Shown here: positions 1 through 7,371 of the stretch, in pieces
Layout: the number at the start of each line of letters is the position of its first letter
How positions within the stretch are numbered: position 1 is the first letter of the stretch
Source of the DNA: Methylibium petroleiphilum PM1
GTDB lineage: Bacteria > Pseudomonadota > Gammaproteobacteria > Burkholderiales > Burkholderiaceae_C
DNA length: 64,000 nt
Assembly: GCF_000015725.1 (NCBI RefSeq)
Contig: NC_008825.1
Span: 3,162,001-3,226,000, forward strand
Direction: 5' to 3'
Translations under genes and position numbers: made by a program
The notes under the pieces: model-generated
What the model was told of the DNA's origin: nothing
What the model saw: the letters and a program-made list of their open reading frames with translations, nothing else
Databases searched by the model: none

Positions 1-78
1 GCCGCCGACCACGGCTGGGCCGACGCAGACCACGCCGGCCTCTGGCTGGAACTGGCACGACGCAACGGCATGAAGTGA
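1..78 (+). CDS. 3' end of an unidentified gene (26 codons)
   Basis: The reading frame is open from base 1 and ends in TGA at 76-78, giving a C-terminal tail rich in Ala, Asp and Trp. The rest of the gene lies outside the window. I do not recognise the product from this tail. It ends 30 bp before a tRNA gene on the same strand. Confidence 0.6.
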   Translation, partial: AADHGWADADHAGLWLELARRNGMK

Positions 79-90
79 GCGGCGATCGGC

Positions 91-96
91 TACAAT
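91..96 (+). promoter_or_regulatory. Putative -10 box of tRNA-Ala
   Basis: TACAAT lies 13 bp before the first base of the tRNA, within the usual -10 distance. No clear -35 hexamer is visible because the preceding gene ends there, so this is a weak call. Confidence 0.35.
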
Positions 97-108
97 CCGC
101 TCCGTCGT

Positions 109-184
<76 letters not shown>

Positions 185-226
185 TCCACAGAGTCCCGGA
201 CTTCCCGCCAAGTCCTCGACGAACAC

Positions 227-262
227 AAAAGCCCTGGAGCGCCGATGGCCCCAGGGCTTTTT
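227..262 (+). terminator. Rho-independent terminator after tRNA-Ala
   Basis: AAAGCCCTGG pairs with CCAGGGCTTT across a short loop and is followed by a T run. It sits 42 bp after the tRNA and before the convergent cupin gene. A-rich flanks on both sides could let it work in both directions, so it may also end the cupin transcript. Confidence 0.75.
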
Positions 263-293
263 CATGCCCGGCCTTGCCGCCCCGGCACCCCAC

Positions 294-695
294 TCACCTC
301 ACCGGCATGACCGCCGGCACGCCCTGGTCCTTCAGCAGGAACACGACGAACTTCGCCGGTTCGGTCTGGCTCGCGTTGCGGCCCACGACGTGGATGTCAT
401 CCGGCGCTTCGTAGAAGCCTTGTCCCGGCTCGAGCGTCACCGCGGGGCCGCCCTTCACCTGCATCACGATCGCTCCCTCGAGCACATAGACGAAGGCATG
501 CGCGTTGTGTCGATGGATGGCGTCAGCCCCGCCCGGCGGGTACTTCACCGTGAGCACCAGCCCTTCCTTGCCGGTCAGGTCGGCCAGCGGCCTGGACATG
601 ACCTGCTCGACGTGGGCAGGCGGGGCCGCCTGGGAGCCCGGCGCAGCGAGCATGGCGCCAGCGAGCAGGAGGGGAGCAGCGAGCGTCTTCGTCAT
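294..695 (-). CDS. Secreted small cupin-domain protein
   Basis: The protein has 133 aa starting at ATG 695, with GGAG just upstream. A longer upstream frame exists but lacks a good start. An N-terminal signal peptide (MTKTLAAPLLLAGAMLAAPG, cleavage near SQA) suggests export. The body is one cupin barrel: a PPGGADAIHRHNAHAFVYVL segment carries the metal-ligand histidines, followed by LEPGQGFYEAPDDIHVVG. It is the last gene of a probable Rrf2 regulator - FAD oxidoreductase - cupin unit, 49 bp after the oxidoreductase. Cupins of this kind bind metals or small molecules; the substrate cannot be told from the sequence. Confidence 0.8.
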   Translation of the reverse strand: MTKTLAAPLLLAGAMLAAPGSQAAPPAHVEQVMSRPLADLTGKEGLVLTVKYPPGGADAIHRHNAHAFVYVLEGAIVMQVKGGPAVTLEPGQGFYEAPDDIHVVGRNASQTEPAKFVVFLLKDQGVPAVMPVR

Positions 696-744
696 GAGGA
701 ACTCCAAACGGAAATGAAATGCCGCGCTGATGCACCGCCGCGCA

Positions 745-1953
745 TCACGGCACGATGACGTGGTCGGGGTTGGCAATCGCGAAGGCGGCCTCGCGATCCG
801 CCTGGGGCGGATAGATCCACTGCGTGTTGATCGTCTGCTTCGTGGCCTTGCCGACCTCGCGCGTCAGCTTGATCTGGCGGTCCCAGCCTTCGGTGAAGAG
901 GGCGCCCCAGGGCCCCAGATCGAGACAGGTCACGTACTTCGGCTGGCTGTAGGGGTGGGTGGGCAGGCCGACCAGTTCGGCGGCAGCGTTGTGGCCCGCC
1001 ACGCGGCCCAGGCTCAGCGCGTGCTGGCAGGACATCGCCGCGTGATGGCCCTCGTCGTCGGTGGCCGCCAGCGCGACATCGCCGGTGACGAACACGTCCG
1101 GCACGCTGCGAGCCCGCAACTGCGGGTCGGCGTGCACGCGCCCGTAGCGATCGTGTTCGCCCTCGATCTGCGCGGCCAGCGGGTGGGCACGGGCACCGGC
1201 GGTCCACACCACGGTGTGGGTCGCGATGCGTTCGCCGCTGGAGAGGGTCACGCCGTCGGTGTCGATCGCCACGACCCCCGCGGAGGTCCTCACCTCCACG
1301 CCGCACTCGGCCAGGGCCGACTCGATCACCGGGCGAGGCACCGGCCCGAGATCCGGACCGATGACCGGTGCCTGCTCCACCACCACGACACGGATCTTCG
1401 CGCCCGGACCGAGGATGTCGCGCAAGCGCCGCGGCATCTCGGTCACGGTCTCGATGCCGGTGAAGCCGCCACCGGCCACCACGACCGTGTTGCGCGCGGC
1501 CGTCTCCGGCCGCTCGGCCAGCGAGCGCAGATGGGCGTCGAGGGTCATCGCGCTGGCCAGTTGATCGACATTGAAGCTGTGCTCGGCGAGACCGGGCACG
1601 TCAGGCAGGAACAGCCGGCTGCCGGTCGCCAGCACGAAGCGCTCGTAGGGCAGCGTGCTGCGCCGGCCGTCGGCGCCGGTCACGTCCACCTCGTGCCGCT
1701 CCGTGTGGACGGCGTCCACCACCCCGGCAAGGTGGCGGACACCGACCGCCGCGAACAACGGCGCAAGGTCCGGCGCCATCTCCTCGAACGCGGTCTCGTA
1801 GAGGCGCGGGCGGATGTGCAGATGGGGCGTGGGCGACACGACGAGGATCTCCACGTCGCGCTCCCGACCGGCCAGCGACACGGCCCGAGCGGCCGACAGC
1901 GCCGCCCACGTCCCGGCGAAGCCCGAGCCTGCGATCACGATCTTCTGGGTCAT
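745..1953 (-). CDS. FAD-dependent NAD(P)H oxidoreductase, NDH-2-like
   Basis: The protein has 402 aa. The first dinucleotide-binding motif is IVIAGSGFAG near residue 5 and binds FAD. The second is VVVAGGGFTGIE near residue 157 and binds NAD(P)H. The C-terminal FAD motif is VPDVFVTGDVALA. This layout is that of type II NADH dehydrogenases and related pyridine nucleotide-disulfide oxidoreductases without a redox disulfide. No transmembrane helix is evident. It lies 135 bp after a Rrf2-type regulator gene on the same strand, which suggests regulation by redox, nitrosative or iron-sulfur stress. The electron acceptor is unknown. Confidence 0.85.
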   Translation of the reverse strand: MTQKIVIAGSGFAGTWAALSAARAVSLAGRERDVEILVVSPTPHLHIRPRLYETAFEEMAPDLAPLFAAVGVRHLAGVVDAVHTERHEVDVTGADGRRSTLPYERFVLATGSRLFLPDVPGLAEHSFNVDQLASAMTLDAHLRSLAERPETAARNTVVVAGGGFTGIETVTEMPRRLRDILGPGAKIRVVVVEQAPVIGPDLGPVPRPVIESALAECGVEVRTSAGVVAIDTDGVTLSSGERIATHTVVWTAGARAHPLAAQIEGEHDRYGRVHADPQLRARSVPDVFVTGDVALAATDDEGHHAAMSCQHALSLGRVAGHNAAAELVGLPTHPYSQPKYVTCLDLGPWGALFTEGWDRQIKLTREVGKATKQTINTQWIYPPQADREAAFAIANPDHVIVP

Positions 1954-2088
1954 TCGATGCTTTCTTGATGAGGATAAAAGTGGCGAGGTTCCGGCGCTCG
2001 AAGAAGACGCGCAGGCATGCGGCGGCGCTCCCGATGGGCCGGCAGGCCTCCGGGCAAGCGGTGCCGATCAGGGGGTGGGACGCTCAGT

Positions 2089-2643
2089 TCACGGGTCGTG
2101 ATCGCGCCGCAGCGGCGCGATCGGCACGGTCCTGGCGGTGCCGCGCGACTGGCCGCGGTCGCTCAGCCACGCCTGCACGTCCGGGCCGAAACGCGTCGGC
2201 GCCTTGCGGCCCAGCGTGAGGGCCAGGCCGGCGAGCGTTTCCTGGGCCAGGGCGTCGCGCATCGACTTCTCCGCACGCAGCATCACGGCGTGGATCGCGC
2301 AGACGCCGCCGGTCGCCCAGCGCGGCGCTTCGCCCTCGAAGACGGCGCAGCGACCGCGGATCTCCTGGCAGTCGAACAGGGGCTTGTCGCCCTCGATCGC
2401 GTCCACCACGTCCAGCACCGTGATGCGCTCCGCCGGCCGCGCCAGGCGGTAGCCGCCGCGCACGCCGGCGCTGGCCGCCACGATGCCGGCCTTCTCCAGC
2501 TTCGGGAAGATCTTCGCCACGAAGCTGGGCGAGATGCCCTGCAGTTCCGCCAGGTCGCGGCTGCTCGGTTGCGTCTCGCCGGCATCCACCAGCCAGAGCA
2601 GGCAATGGAGGCCGTATTCGACACTGCTGGTGAGGTGCGCCAT
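2089..2643 (-). CDS. Rrf2-family transcriptional regulator
   Basis: The protein has 184 aa. The N-terminal winged helix (residues 1-80) includes SSRDLAELQGISPSFVAKIF and the wing VRGGYRLARP. Three cysteines follow at the position where Rrf2 proteins such as NsrR and IscR bind an Fe-S cluster: CQEIRGRC and a later GVC, with spacings of 6 and 14 residues. The C-terminal tail of about 35 residues is longer than usual. It is the first gene of the group with the FAD oxidoreductase and cupin and is probably their regulator. The stretch just upstream (2644-2675) contains an AT-rich ACTATATTTGTCC that could be promoter or operator. Confidence 0.87.
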   Translation of the reverse strand: MAHLTSSVEYGLHCLLWLVDAGETQPSSRDLAELQGISPSFVAKIFPKLEKAGIVAASAGVRGGYRLARPAERITVLDVVDAIEGDKPLFDCQEIRGRCAVFEGEAPRWATGGVCAIHAVMLRAEKSMRDALAQETLAGLALTLGRKAPTRFGPDVQAWLSDRGQSRGTARTVPIAPLRRDHDP

Positions 2644-2835
2644 AACGCAGACTATATTTGTCCGCGTTCAATGGCGCAAGCGAAATCCGTCGCGGCGGCC
2701 CGCGCTACGGCGGCAGTCTGCGCGCGGGAGAATCTGCACGCATAGACACGCAGTGCGGTTCGAATCGCTGGCTCTTGGTCAATGGATGGAAGCGATCGAT
2801 GTCTGAGCAATGGCGCGTCAATTCGCACTGCCAAG

Positions 2836-2869
2836 AAAAACGGGCCAGCCCTTGTGAGGCTGACCCGTT
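2836..2869 (-). terminator. Original tRNA-Arg terminator, now orphaned
   Basis: On the minus strand, AACGGGTCAGCC pairs with GGCTGGCCCG and is followed by TTTTT. It lies just beyond the left tRNA-Arg fragment, at the place where transcription of the tRNA would have ended before the island inserted. It is now 23.6 kb from the intact tRNA. Confidence 0.7.
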
Positions 2870-2886
2870 GTTTCGTCGAGCAGATC

Positions 2887-2931
2887 TGGTGCGGCTGGCA
2901 GGAATCGAACCCACGACCCCTTGGTTCGTAG
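2887..2931 (-). repeat. Left attachment site (tRNA-Arg 3' fragment)
   Basis: These 45 bp are identical to tRNA-Arg nucleotides 33 (the U before the anticodon) to the CCA end. The 5' half of the tRNA is absent, so this is not a gene. The repeat begins at the anticodon loop, a common crossover site for tRNA-targeting tyrosine integrases. Confidence 0.92.
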
Positions 2932-3169
2932 TTTCGGCCACGCCGCTAAGTTGTTGATTTATCAGGGGTTGAAGCCGTCCGTTCCCACTCATTTTGCCCT
3001 GTTTTGGACAGTTCCGCCCAGGAAAGTCACCCAAAAGTCACCCAGACCAAATCGCCGCCGAACGGGACTGCCAATAGGGTTTCCGGTCCCACTGGGACCA
3101 GAACTCGGCGCCCGGATTGCGAGACCACTTGCTGTCTGCACCGGGCTGTGCCTCTGACGGCTTAGTTCC
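2932..3169. other. Gene-free left end of the island
   Basis: I see no credible coding sequence here. The stretch holds a tandem 11-bp repeat at 3023-3044 that matches sequence near the other end of the island. It presumably contains the attachment-site arm for the lost integrase. Confidence 0.6.
3023..3044 (+). repeat. Tandem AAAGTCACCCA x2, putative integrase arm sites
   Basis: There are two adjacent perfect copies of AAAGTCACCCA about 90 bp inside the left attachment repeat. A near-match pair (AAAGTCACGCA and CGAGTCACGCA) lies in the same orientation inside the right end at 26369-26391. Their placement at both ends fits arm-type binding sites of a tyrosine integrase; this role is inferred. 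Confidence 0.5.
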
Positions 3170-3877
3170 CTATCGATCGCCGTGCTTTGAGTCGCGCGCT
3201 GAAAGCACAGCAATAGCTCCCGCCTCAATGACGCGTCGAGCATCCGGCGCATCCATCCGATGACCCGTAGCGATGTAGTCTGCCTTGGCCTGCACGAGAG
3301 CATCGGCCACTACGTCGACCGAGAAAGTCGAGAGTTCAGGCCTGCGTTGCATCGCTATACGCGCTGCCTGCCGAGCCTGCTGGGCGCGGAACTGCGCCAA
3401 GCTGTCGCGAGCACGAGTGCGATCCCGCGTAAACATGCGTTCCGTCCCGTCGCTCAACGGGCTCTGCCACTGGCTCGCCGGCTGGGGGTGGCGATCGATC
3501 GATCCTGCTGCTCGCCCGCGCAATCGCTGTGCCTCGGCACTGATCCGATCTGCGGCCAGACTTTTGGCTTCCCTCTCTGCCGCCAATCGGGCCTCAACAT
3601 CCGCGACGAAGGCTGCCGTATCCGCAATCATCAGGGCACGCTCTTCAGGGGTCAGGCGCCGACCGTCGAAGCCTGCGATGGTCGCGCCGTGCCTGGTGGC
3701 CTCCTCATGCCCGGACAGGCGCCCGTAGCATCCGGAACCAATGACGCGAATGGTGCCGGTGGAATCACGGATCACGTGCACAGCCTTGGCAATGGCTCGG
3801 CCGCAGCCTGGTGCTTGGCAGACCAGCTTGCGCGACTCGTCCACGCTTGCGACAAACAGGAGCTGCGCGACATGCAT
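3170..3877 (-). CDS. Cys-motif protein of unknown function
   Basis: The protein has 235 aa from ATG 3877 (MHVAQLLF), with AGGAG about 17 bp upstream. A GTG at 3913 would add 12 residues. Residues 20-60 hold CQAPGCGRAI and, about 25 residues later, GSGCYGRLSGH, which look like a small metal-binding Cys module. A central helical, Ala/Arg/Glu-rich stretch follows. No known family is recognised. It is first inside the left end of the island, followed upstream on the same strand by other minus-strand cargo genes. Confidence 0.6.
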   Translation of the reverse strand: MHVAQLLFVASVDESRKLVCQAPGCGRAIAKAVHVIRDSTGTIRVIGSGCYGRLSGHEEATRHGATIAGFDGRRLTPEERALMIADTAAFVADVEARLAAEREAKSLAADRISAEAQRLRGRAAGSIDRHPQPASQWQSPLSDGTERMFTRDRTRARDSLAQFRAQQARQAARIAMQRRPELSTFSVDVVADALVQAKADYIATGHRMDAPDARRVIEAGAIAVLSARDSKHGDR

Positions 3878-3944
3878 GTGGACCACTATAGGTCTCCTGC
3901 CCGGAAGGCGCACTTCTGCCGCGCGTCGCCGCTCCAGAGGGGGT

Positions 3945-4610
3945 CTATGCCGACGTCGGTTTCATCGGCACGCAGTCCTCGAACCCAACGTAGGCGCGCT
4001 CCATCTCGGCTGCTGTTGCGACATCAGCGGTCGACGCGAGCCGCGCGAGCAAGCGGCAGGCGATGTGTGAGATGCCATTCGAGTTACGCACGACCTGCGC
4101 GGCAAGTTCCACGGGGAAGCCGTCGGTGCGCTGCAGCGGGTGGATGCCACCATGGACGAACGAGTTCATTGCCTTCCACTGGTTGACCCGAATCTCTTCC
4201 AGCGGAATCACCAGACCCATGAGCTGTGGATTGAGTCCTGCGCGTGCCTTGATGGCATCCAGCATTCGCTCCGGGCCGTCGAGGTTTTTGGCTGCCTGTT
4301 CGCTGTCCGGATCAAGCGGGCGATTGAGCCGATCGACCTTCTCGCTGGGGGCAGCATAAAGCGCCCAGGCACCACGCAGTACAGCTTCGTACTGTGAGCG
4401 CAGCAGCGCGCAGGCAGAGTTTGGCGCCCCTGAACTGAACAAGACTCGAAGTGCAGCGCCGTGCTCCAGCGCGAGAAGCGCCGCCCGTCGCGCGGCCAGC
4501 CCACGCGGGTCGTCGCGCAACTCGGCAACTTGCTGGAGCACCGAAGCAAGTCGACCCGCGAACACGCCGGATCGTTCGAGAAGCCTGTCGAAGTCGAGTT
4601 GGGAGGTCAT
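3945..4610 (-). CDS. DUF6988-like protein
   Basis: The protein has 221 aa and is mainly helical. The segments ALLRSQYEAVLRGAWALYAA (near residue 67) and NSFVHGGIHPLQR (near residue 150) resemble the family annotated as DUF6988, found in accessory regions. The paired helices and the conserved FVHGGIHP are reminiscent of HEPN/Abi-like proteins, but I cannot see a canonical RxxxxH pair. ATG 4610 lacks a strong ribosome site. Function unknown; assignment to the family is from memory. Confidence 0.6.
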   Translation of the reverse strand: MTSQLDFDRLLERSGVFAGRLASVLQQVAELRDDPRGLAARRAALLALEHGAALRVLFSSGAPNSACALLRSQYEAVLRGAWALYAAPSEKVDRLNRPLDPDSEQAAKNLDGPERMLDAIKARAGLNPQLMGLVIPLEEIRVNQWKAMNSFVHGGIHPLQRTDGFPVELAAQVVRNSNGISHIACRLLARLASTADVATAAEMERAYVGFEDCVPMKPTSA

Positions 4611-4712
4611 CGCGCGGTGGCGATGGTCCCACGAAAGTGGGCGGAGAAGTCAGTCTGAGCTCGCAACTGCCACCCGCTTGCCTGGCTCAATCAACCGGGT
4701 GTGTAGCCCTGC

Positions 4713-5585
4713 CTACTCGCCCCTGCTGAAGCGTTGGCGTGCCTGCTTCACAAGCGCCGTAAGCGACTGACGCTGTTTGTCATCGAGGCTCGGAGGCACG
4801 TGCACGCGGTAGTACTTAAACCCGGTGTCGTAAGCCATCATTTCAAGTCCCGCCTCGGTCATGGCGTCATGCGTCTCCTGCTCCTTGGGGAGCTTGATCG
4901 ACATGATGACGTGCGCTTTCCTCGGCACAAACGTCACGAAGTTCATCGCAGCTCCATCAACCCCGATCCCGATGTAGTGCTTGTTGTACTTAAGGGTCGC
5001 CTTAGGCTCAACCTGGCGCACGACCTTTTGCAGCAGGTCCTCGACGATCACCAACGATTTCTGTGAGCCCTTCTTCTCCCACAGGCTACGGTCAGCAGGC
5101 TCCGCAACCGGCTCGTCCTCGTCAACCAAGCCGTAGCTGATCTCGTCCAGCACCTTCACGAAGGTCAGCGCGTACCCCTCGCCGACTTTGTACACGGTCA
5201 TTTTCAGAGCGATCAAAGGGATCGCACCGTTGAACAGCTGGATCACGTTCAGGAAGCGCGACGTGATCTCTTCCGCGACGATGACCGCAGCATGCTCGTA
5301 CTGCGGATACCGCCTGCGCTCGATGTCCCAGTATTCGATGGTGCGGATGATGTGACTCTCGTCGGTCGCTCCGAGCTGGATCTCGACCTCGTACCGCTTA
5401 AGGGTGTCCGGGTCGTACAAGAGGAGGTCCAACCTGCCACCGGCTGCCTGCGTCCGCTCCTTGTCCTTCACCTCAAGCTCGCCGATGCCCAGGATCGTCG
5501 GGTCTTCAGCGATTTGATCCTGGACCCACTTCTCAGTGAGCGTGGGGTGCTTCCTCAGGTTGACGACTTCGAGCTTGACCGACAT
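4713..5585 (-). CDS. Putative PD-(D/E)XK-type nuclease-like protein
   Basis: The protein has 290 aa. ATG 5585 is chosen because GAGGAGG lies 7 bp upstream; a longer frame has no such site. Residues 50-70 read GGRLDLLLYD then YEVEIQLG, i.e. an Asp followed by E-x-E-x-Q as in divergent PD-(D/E)XK nucleases. HIIRTIEYWDIERRRYP follows. The C-terminal third is predicted alpha/beta without a recognised motif. It sits between a DUF6988-like gene and an HNH nuclease gene, all on one strand, which suggests a role in defence. Catalytic activity is inferred. Confidence 0.6.
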   Translation of the reverse strand: MSVKLEVVNLRKHPTLTEKWVQDQIAEDPTILGIGELEVKDKERTQAAGGRLDLLLYDPDTLKRYEVEIQLGATDESHIIRTIEYWDIERRRYPQYEHAAVIVAEEITSRFLNVIQLFNGAIPLIALKMTVYKVGEGYALTFVKVLDEISYGLVDEDEPVAEPADRSLWEKKGSQKSLVIVEDLLQKVVRQVEPKATLKYNKHYIGIGVDGAAMNFVTFVPRKAHVIMSIKLPKEQETHDAMTEAGLEMMAYDTGFKYYRVHVPPSLDDKQRQSLTALVKQARQRFSRGE

Positions 5586-5769
5586 GCGCTGCCTCCTCGT
5601 CGGGCATTGTGCGACACGGAGCCAGGACACCAACTCGCGCTCAGACAGCCCGGCCGCAGCGTCGTCAATGATCTGGCCTGCCAGTGGATGTGGTGTCCGG
5701 CCCGGCCATTGCCTTCACCGACGAAACTAGAATGCAATCAGGAAATTCCACCGAACTCCCAGCACTCGG

Positions 5770-6696
5770 CTACGCTGCCGCCAAAAATAGATCGAAGCGC
5801 TGGGCCAACCGATCGCGATCGGGGCTATCTGTGTTCCGGTGAGGGAGGTGCAGTTGGCCACCATGTAAGCGCTTTAGCGCTTCGAGCATTGGCCCGTCGT
5901 TCTGCGATAGCAGGCGCTCGGCGACGTGAACTCGGTAGTCCGGATCAATGCCAATCAGGTGAGCGTCGAACGCCGCGTGGTGAATCTTCGACAGCGGAAT
6001 ACCGTTCTGAACCACCGGTTGCCCCAGCCGTTCGTTCCTGTCCGCCACGATGTGGGCGGCATCGAGCAGCAAAGGTTCGGGCAGGCCGGACAGCGCGCAA
6101 CGGCCGCGGTATGCGGTAATGACAGCGTCGCGGAACGTCGCTTGATGCAGCCGCTGCTGCACCGTGCGAAGAGCATAGCGTCGCTCCACGGCATCGACAG
6201 GTGGTGCGGCGTCCACGGCGGTGACATCGGCGGCAAACGCGACCCCTGCCTTGCAAGCGACTGCGCCCCAATCAACGATGAAGGCCGGCATGACAGCCTC
6301 ATACCGTCCAGGAGAGACTCCGAGGAAGTAGATGATCGGCGTCTTCTGTTCCATCGCCTCGCGAAGCCATCGGTTCTCGGCCACATCGGCGTTCGTGCCC
6401 ATGAACGCGTAGTCGATGGTCTCTTGCCCAGAATAGATCTGGCCGTGGACCTCGCGCTGGTCGTCGTACCAAACGCGCGCACCAGGCTTAGGAAACACGG
6501 TTCGGATCGATAGCAGGTGCTCCATCTCCTTGGGCTTGAAGATCCCCCGTTGCGGGTTCACCAGGGGGAAGCGTTGACCATCGGAGACGAAGCCCTTGGC
6601 CAGATCGGCCGCGGTGAGCTGGTCGTGGACTGACTGGAGCCGGCGTATGTGATCAAACGCGGCCTTTCGCATTGATGGCTGGCGGGTGGCATCCAT
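5770..6696 (-). CDS. Putative HNH restriction endonuclease (COG3440-like)
   Basis: The protein has 308 aa. The C-terminal HNH domain (about residues 190-260) contains YRGRCALSGLPE, DAAHIVADRN and VQNGIPLSKIHHAAFD, giving the His-Asn-His set. The N-terminal part (RGIFKPKEMEHLLSIRTVF, then a YFLGVSPGRYEAVMPAFI strand pair) resembles the recognition domain found in predicted type IV enzymes that sense modified DNA. A downstream start at 6672 (MRKAAFDHI) is possible. No methyltransferase gene is adjacent, which fits a modification-dependent nuclease. The target is unknown. Confidence 0.7.
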   Translation of the reverse strand: MDATRQPSMRKAAFDHIRRLQSVHDQLTAADLAKGFVSDGQRFPLVNPQRGIFKPKEMEHLLSIRTVFPKPGARVWYDDQREVHGQIYSGQETIDYAFMGTNADVAENRWLREAMEQKTPIIYFLGVSPGRYEAVMPAFIVDWGAVACKAGVAFAADVTAVDAAPPVDAVERRYALRTVQQRLHQATFRDAVITAYRGRCALSGLPEPLLLDAAHIVADRNERLGQPVVQNGIPLSKIHHAAFDAHLIGIDPDYRVHVAERLLSQNDGPMLEALKRLHGGQLHLPHRNTDSPDRDRLAQRFDLFLAAA

Positions 6697-6767
6697 GGCG
6701 CGAGCTTATCCGCCACAGGTCACGACTGGGTTTCCCAGGGAGGCAATCGCGACCTACGGAGGCTCCC

Positions 6768-7193
6768 ATGGGCACCAAACGATGCTTGGCCTGCGCCGAT
6801 GACTTCGACCCCTGCCCTCGCGTCGCTGCACAGAACTACTGCAGCCGACCGGAATGCCAGCGCGAACGCCGCAGCCTCTGGCAGAAGGACAAGCGCGCGA
6901 ACGATTCCGACTATCGAGGAAATCAACTCGCGTGCCAGCGCCGATGGCGGGAGACGCACGGGGACTACTGGAAGAAGTACCGGGAACAACACCCCGACTA
7001 CGAGCAGCGAAACCGTGAGCTGCAACGCGGGCGCAATGAAGCCATCAAGGCCGCTCCGGTTGCAAAGATGGACGCGATAGCGCCTGCCGGTTCACTGCGC
7101 TCCGGCAGGTACCGACTACGCGCATGTGGCTCCAACGGCGTTGCAAAGATGGACGAGTGGATCGTGCAGATCGTCGTGCTGACAAGGGCTTAA
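6768..7193 (+). CDS. Small zinc-finger-like protein ahead of serine recombinase
   Basis: The protein has 142 aa from ATG 6768 with ACGGAGG just upstream. The N-terminus has CLACADDFDPCP then NYCSRPECQRERR, a probable Zn-binding module. The middle is basic and charged (RRWRETHGDYWKKYREQHPD). The pentapeptide VAKMD occurs twice, 81 bp apart at the DNA level. It opens the module that continues with the serine recombinase and two ParB-type genes, 178 bp before the recombinase. It could bind DNA as an accessory factor; this is inferred. Confidence 0.7.
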   Translation: MGTKRCLACADDFDPCPRVAAQNYCSRPECQRERRSLWQKDKRANDSDYRGNQLACQRRWRETHGDYWKKYREQHPDYEQRNRELQRGRNEAIKAAPVAKMDAIAPAGSLRSGRYRLRACGSNGVAKMDEWIVQIVVLTRA

Positions 7194-7371
7194 CTCTTGC
7201 GCACGGAATTGCAAACAGCCTACTCGATCGACTCCAACGGACAAGCCTGATAAGTTGCCGCTTCGCCCAACCACCGCGCACACCAGCTGCCTGCGTGAAA
7301 GGGCTTGTTCTCCAGCTCGTCCCGCGATCCTGCGGCGCCCGAGCCGGATGCTGGTTTCCCGGAGGTTCGGT

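Noticed and set aside
2887-2943. A second tRNA-Arg gene
   Set aside because: Only nucleotides 33-77 match. The sequence then departs, with no D-arm or 5' acceptor strand, so it is an attachment-site remnant.
2950-2965. A second half of the lox-like palindrome (TTTATCAG)
   Set aside because: Only 8 bases match, with no inverted partner, so it is expected by chance.
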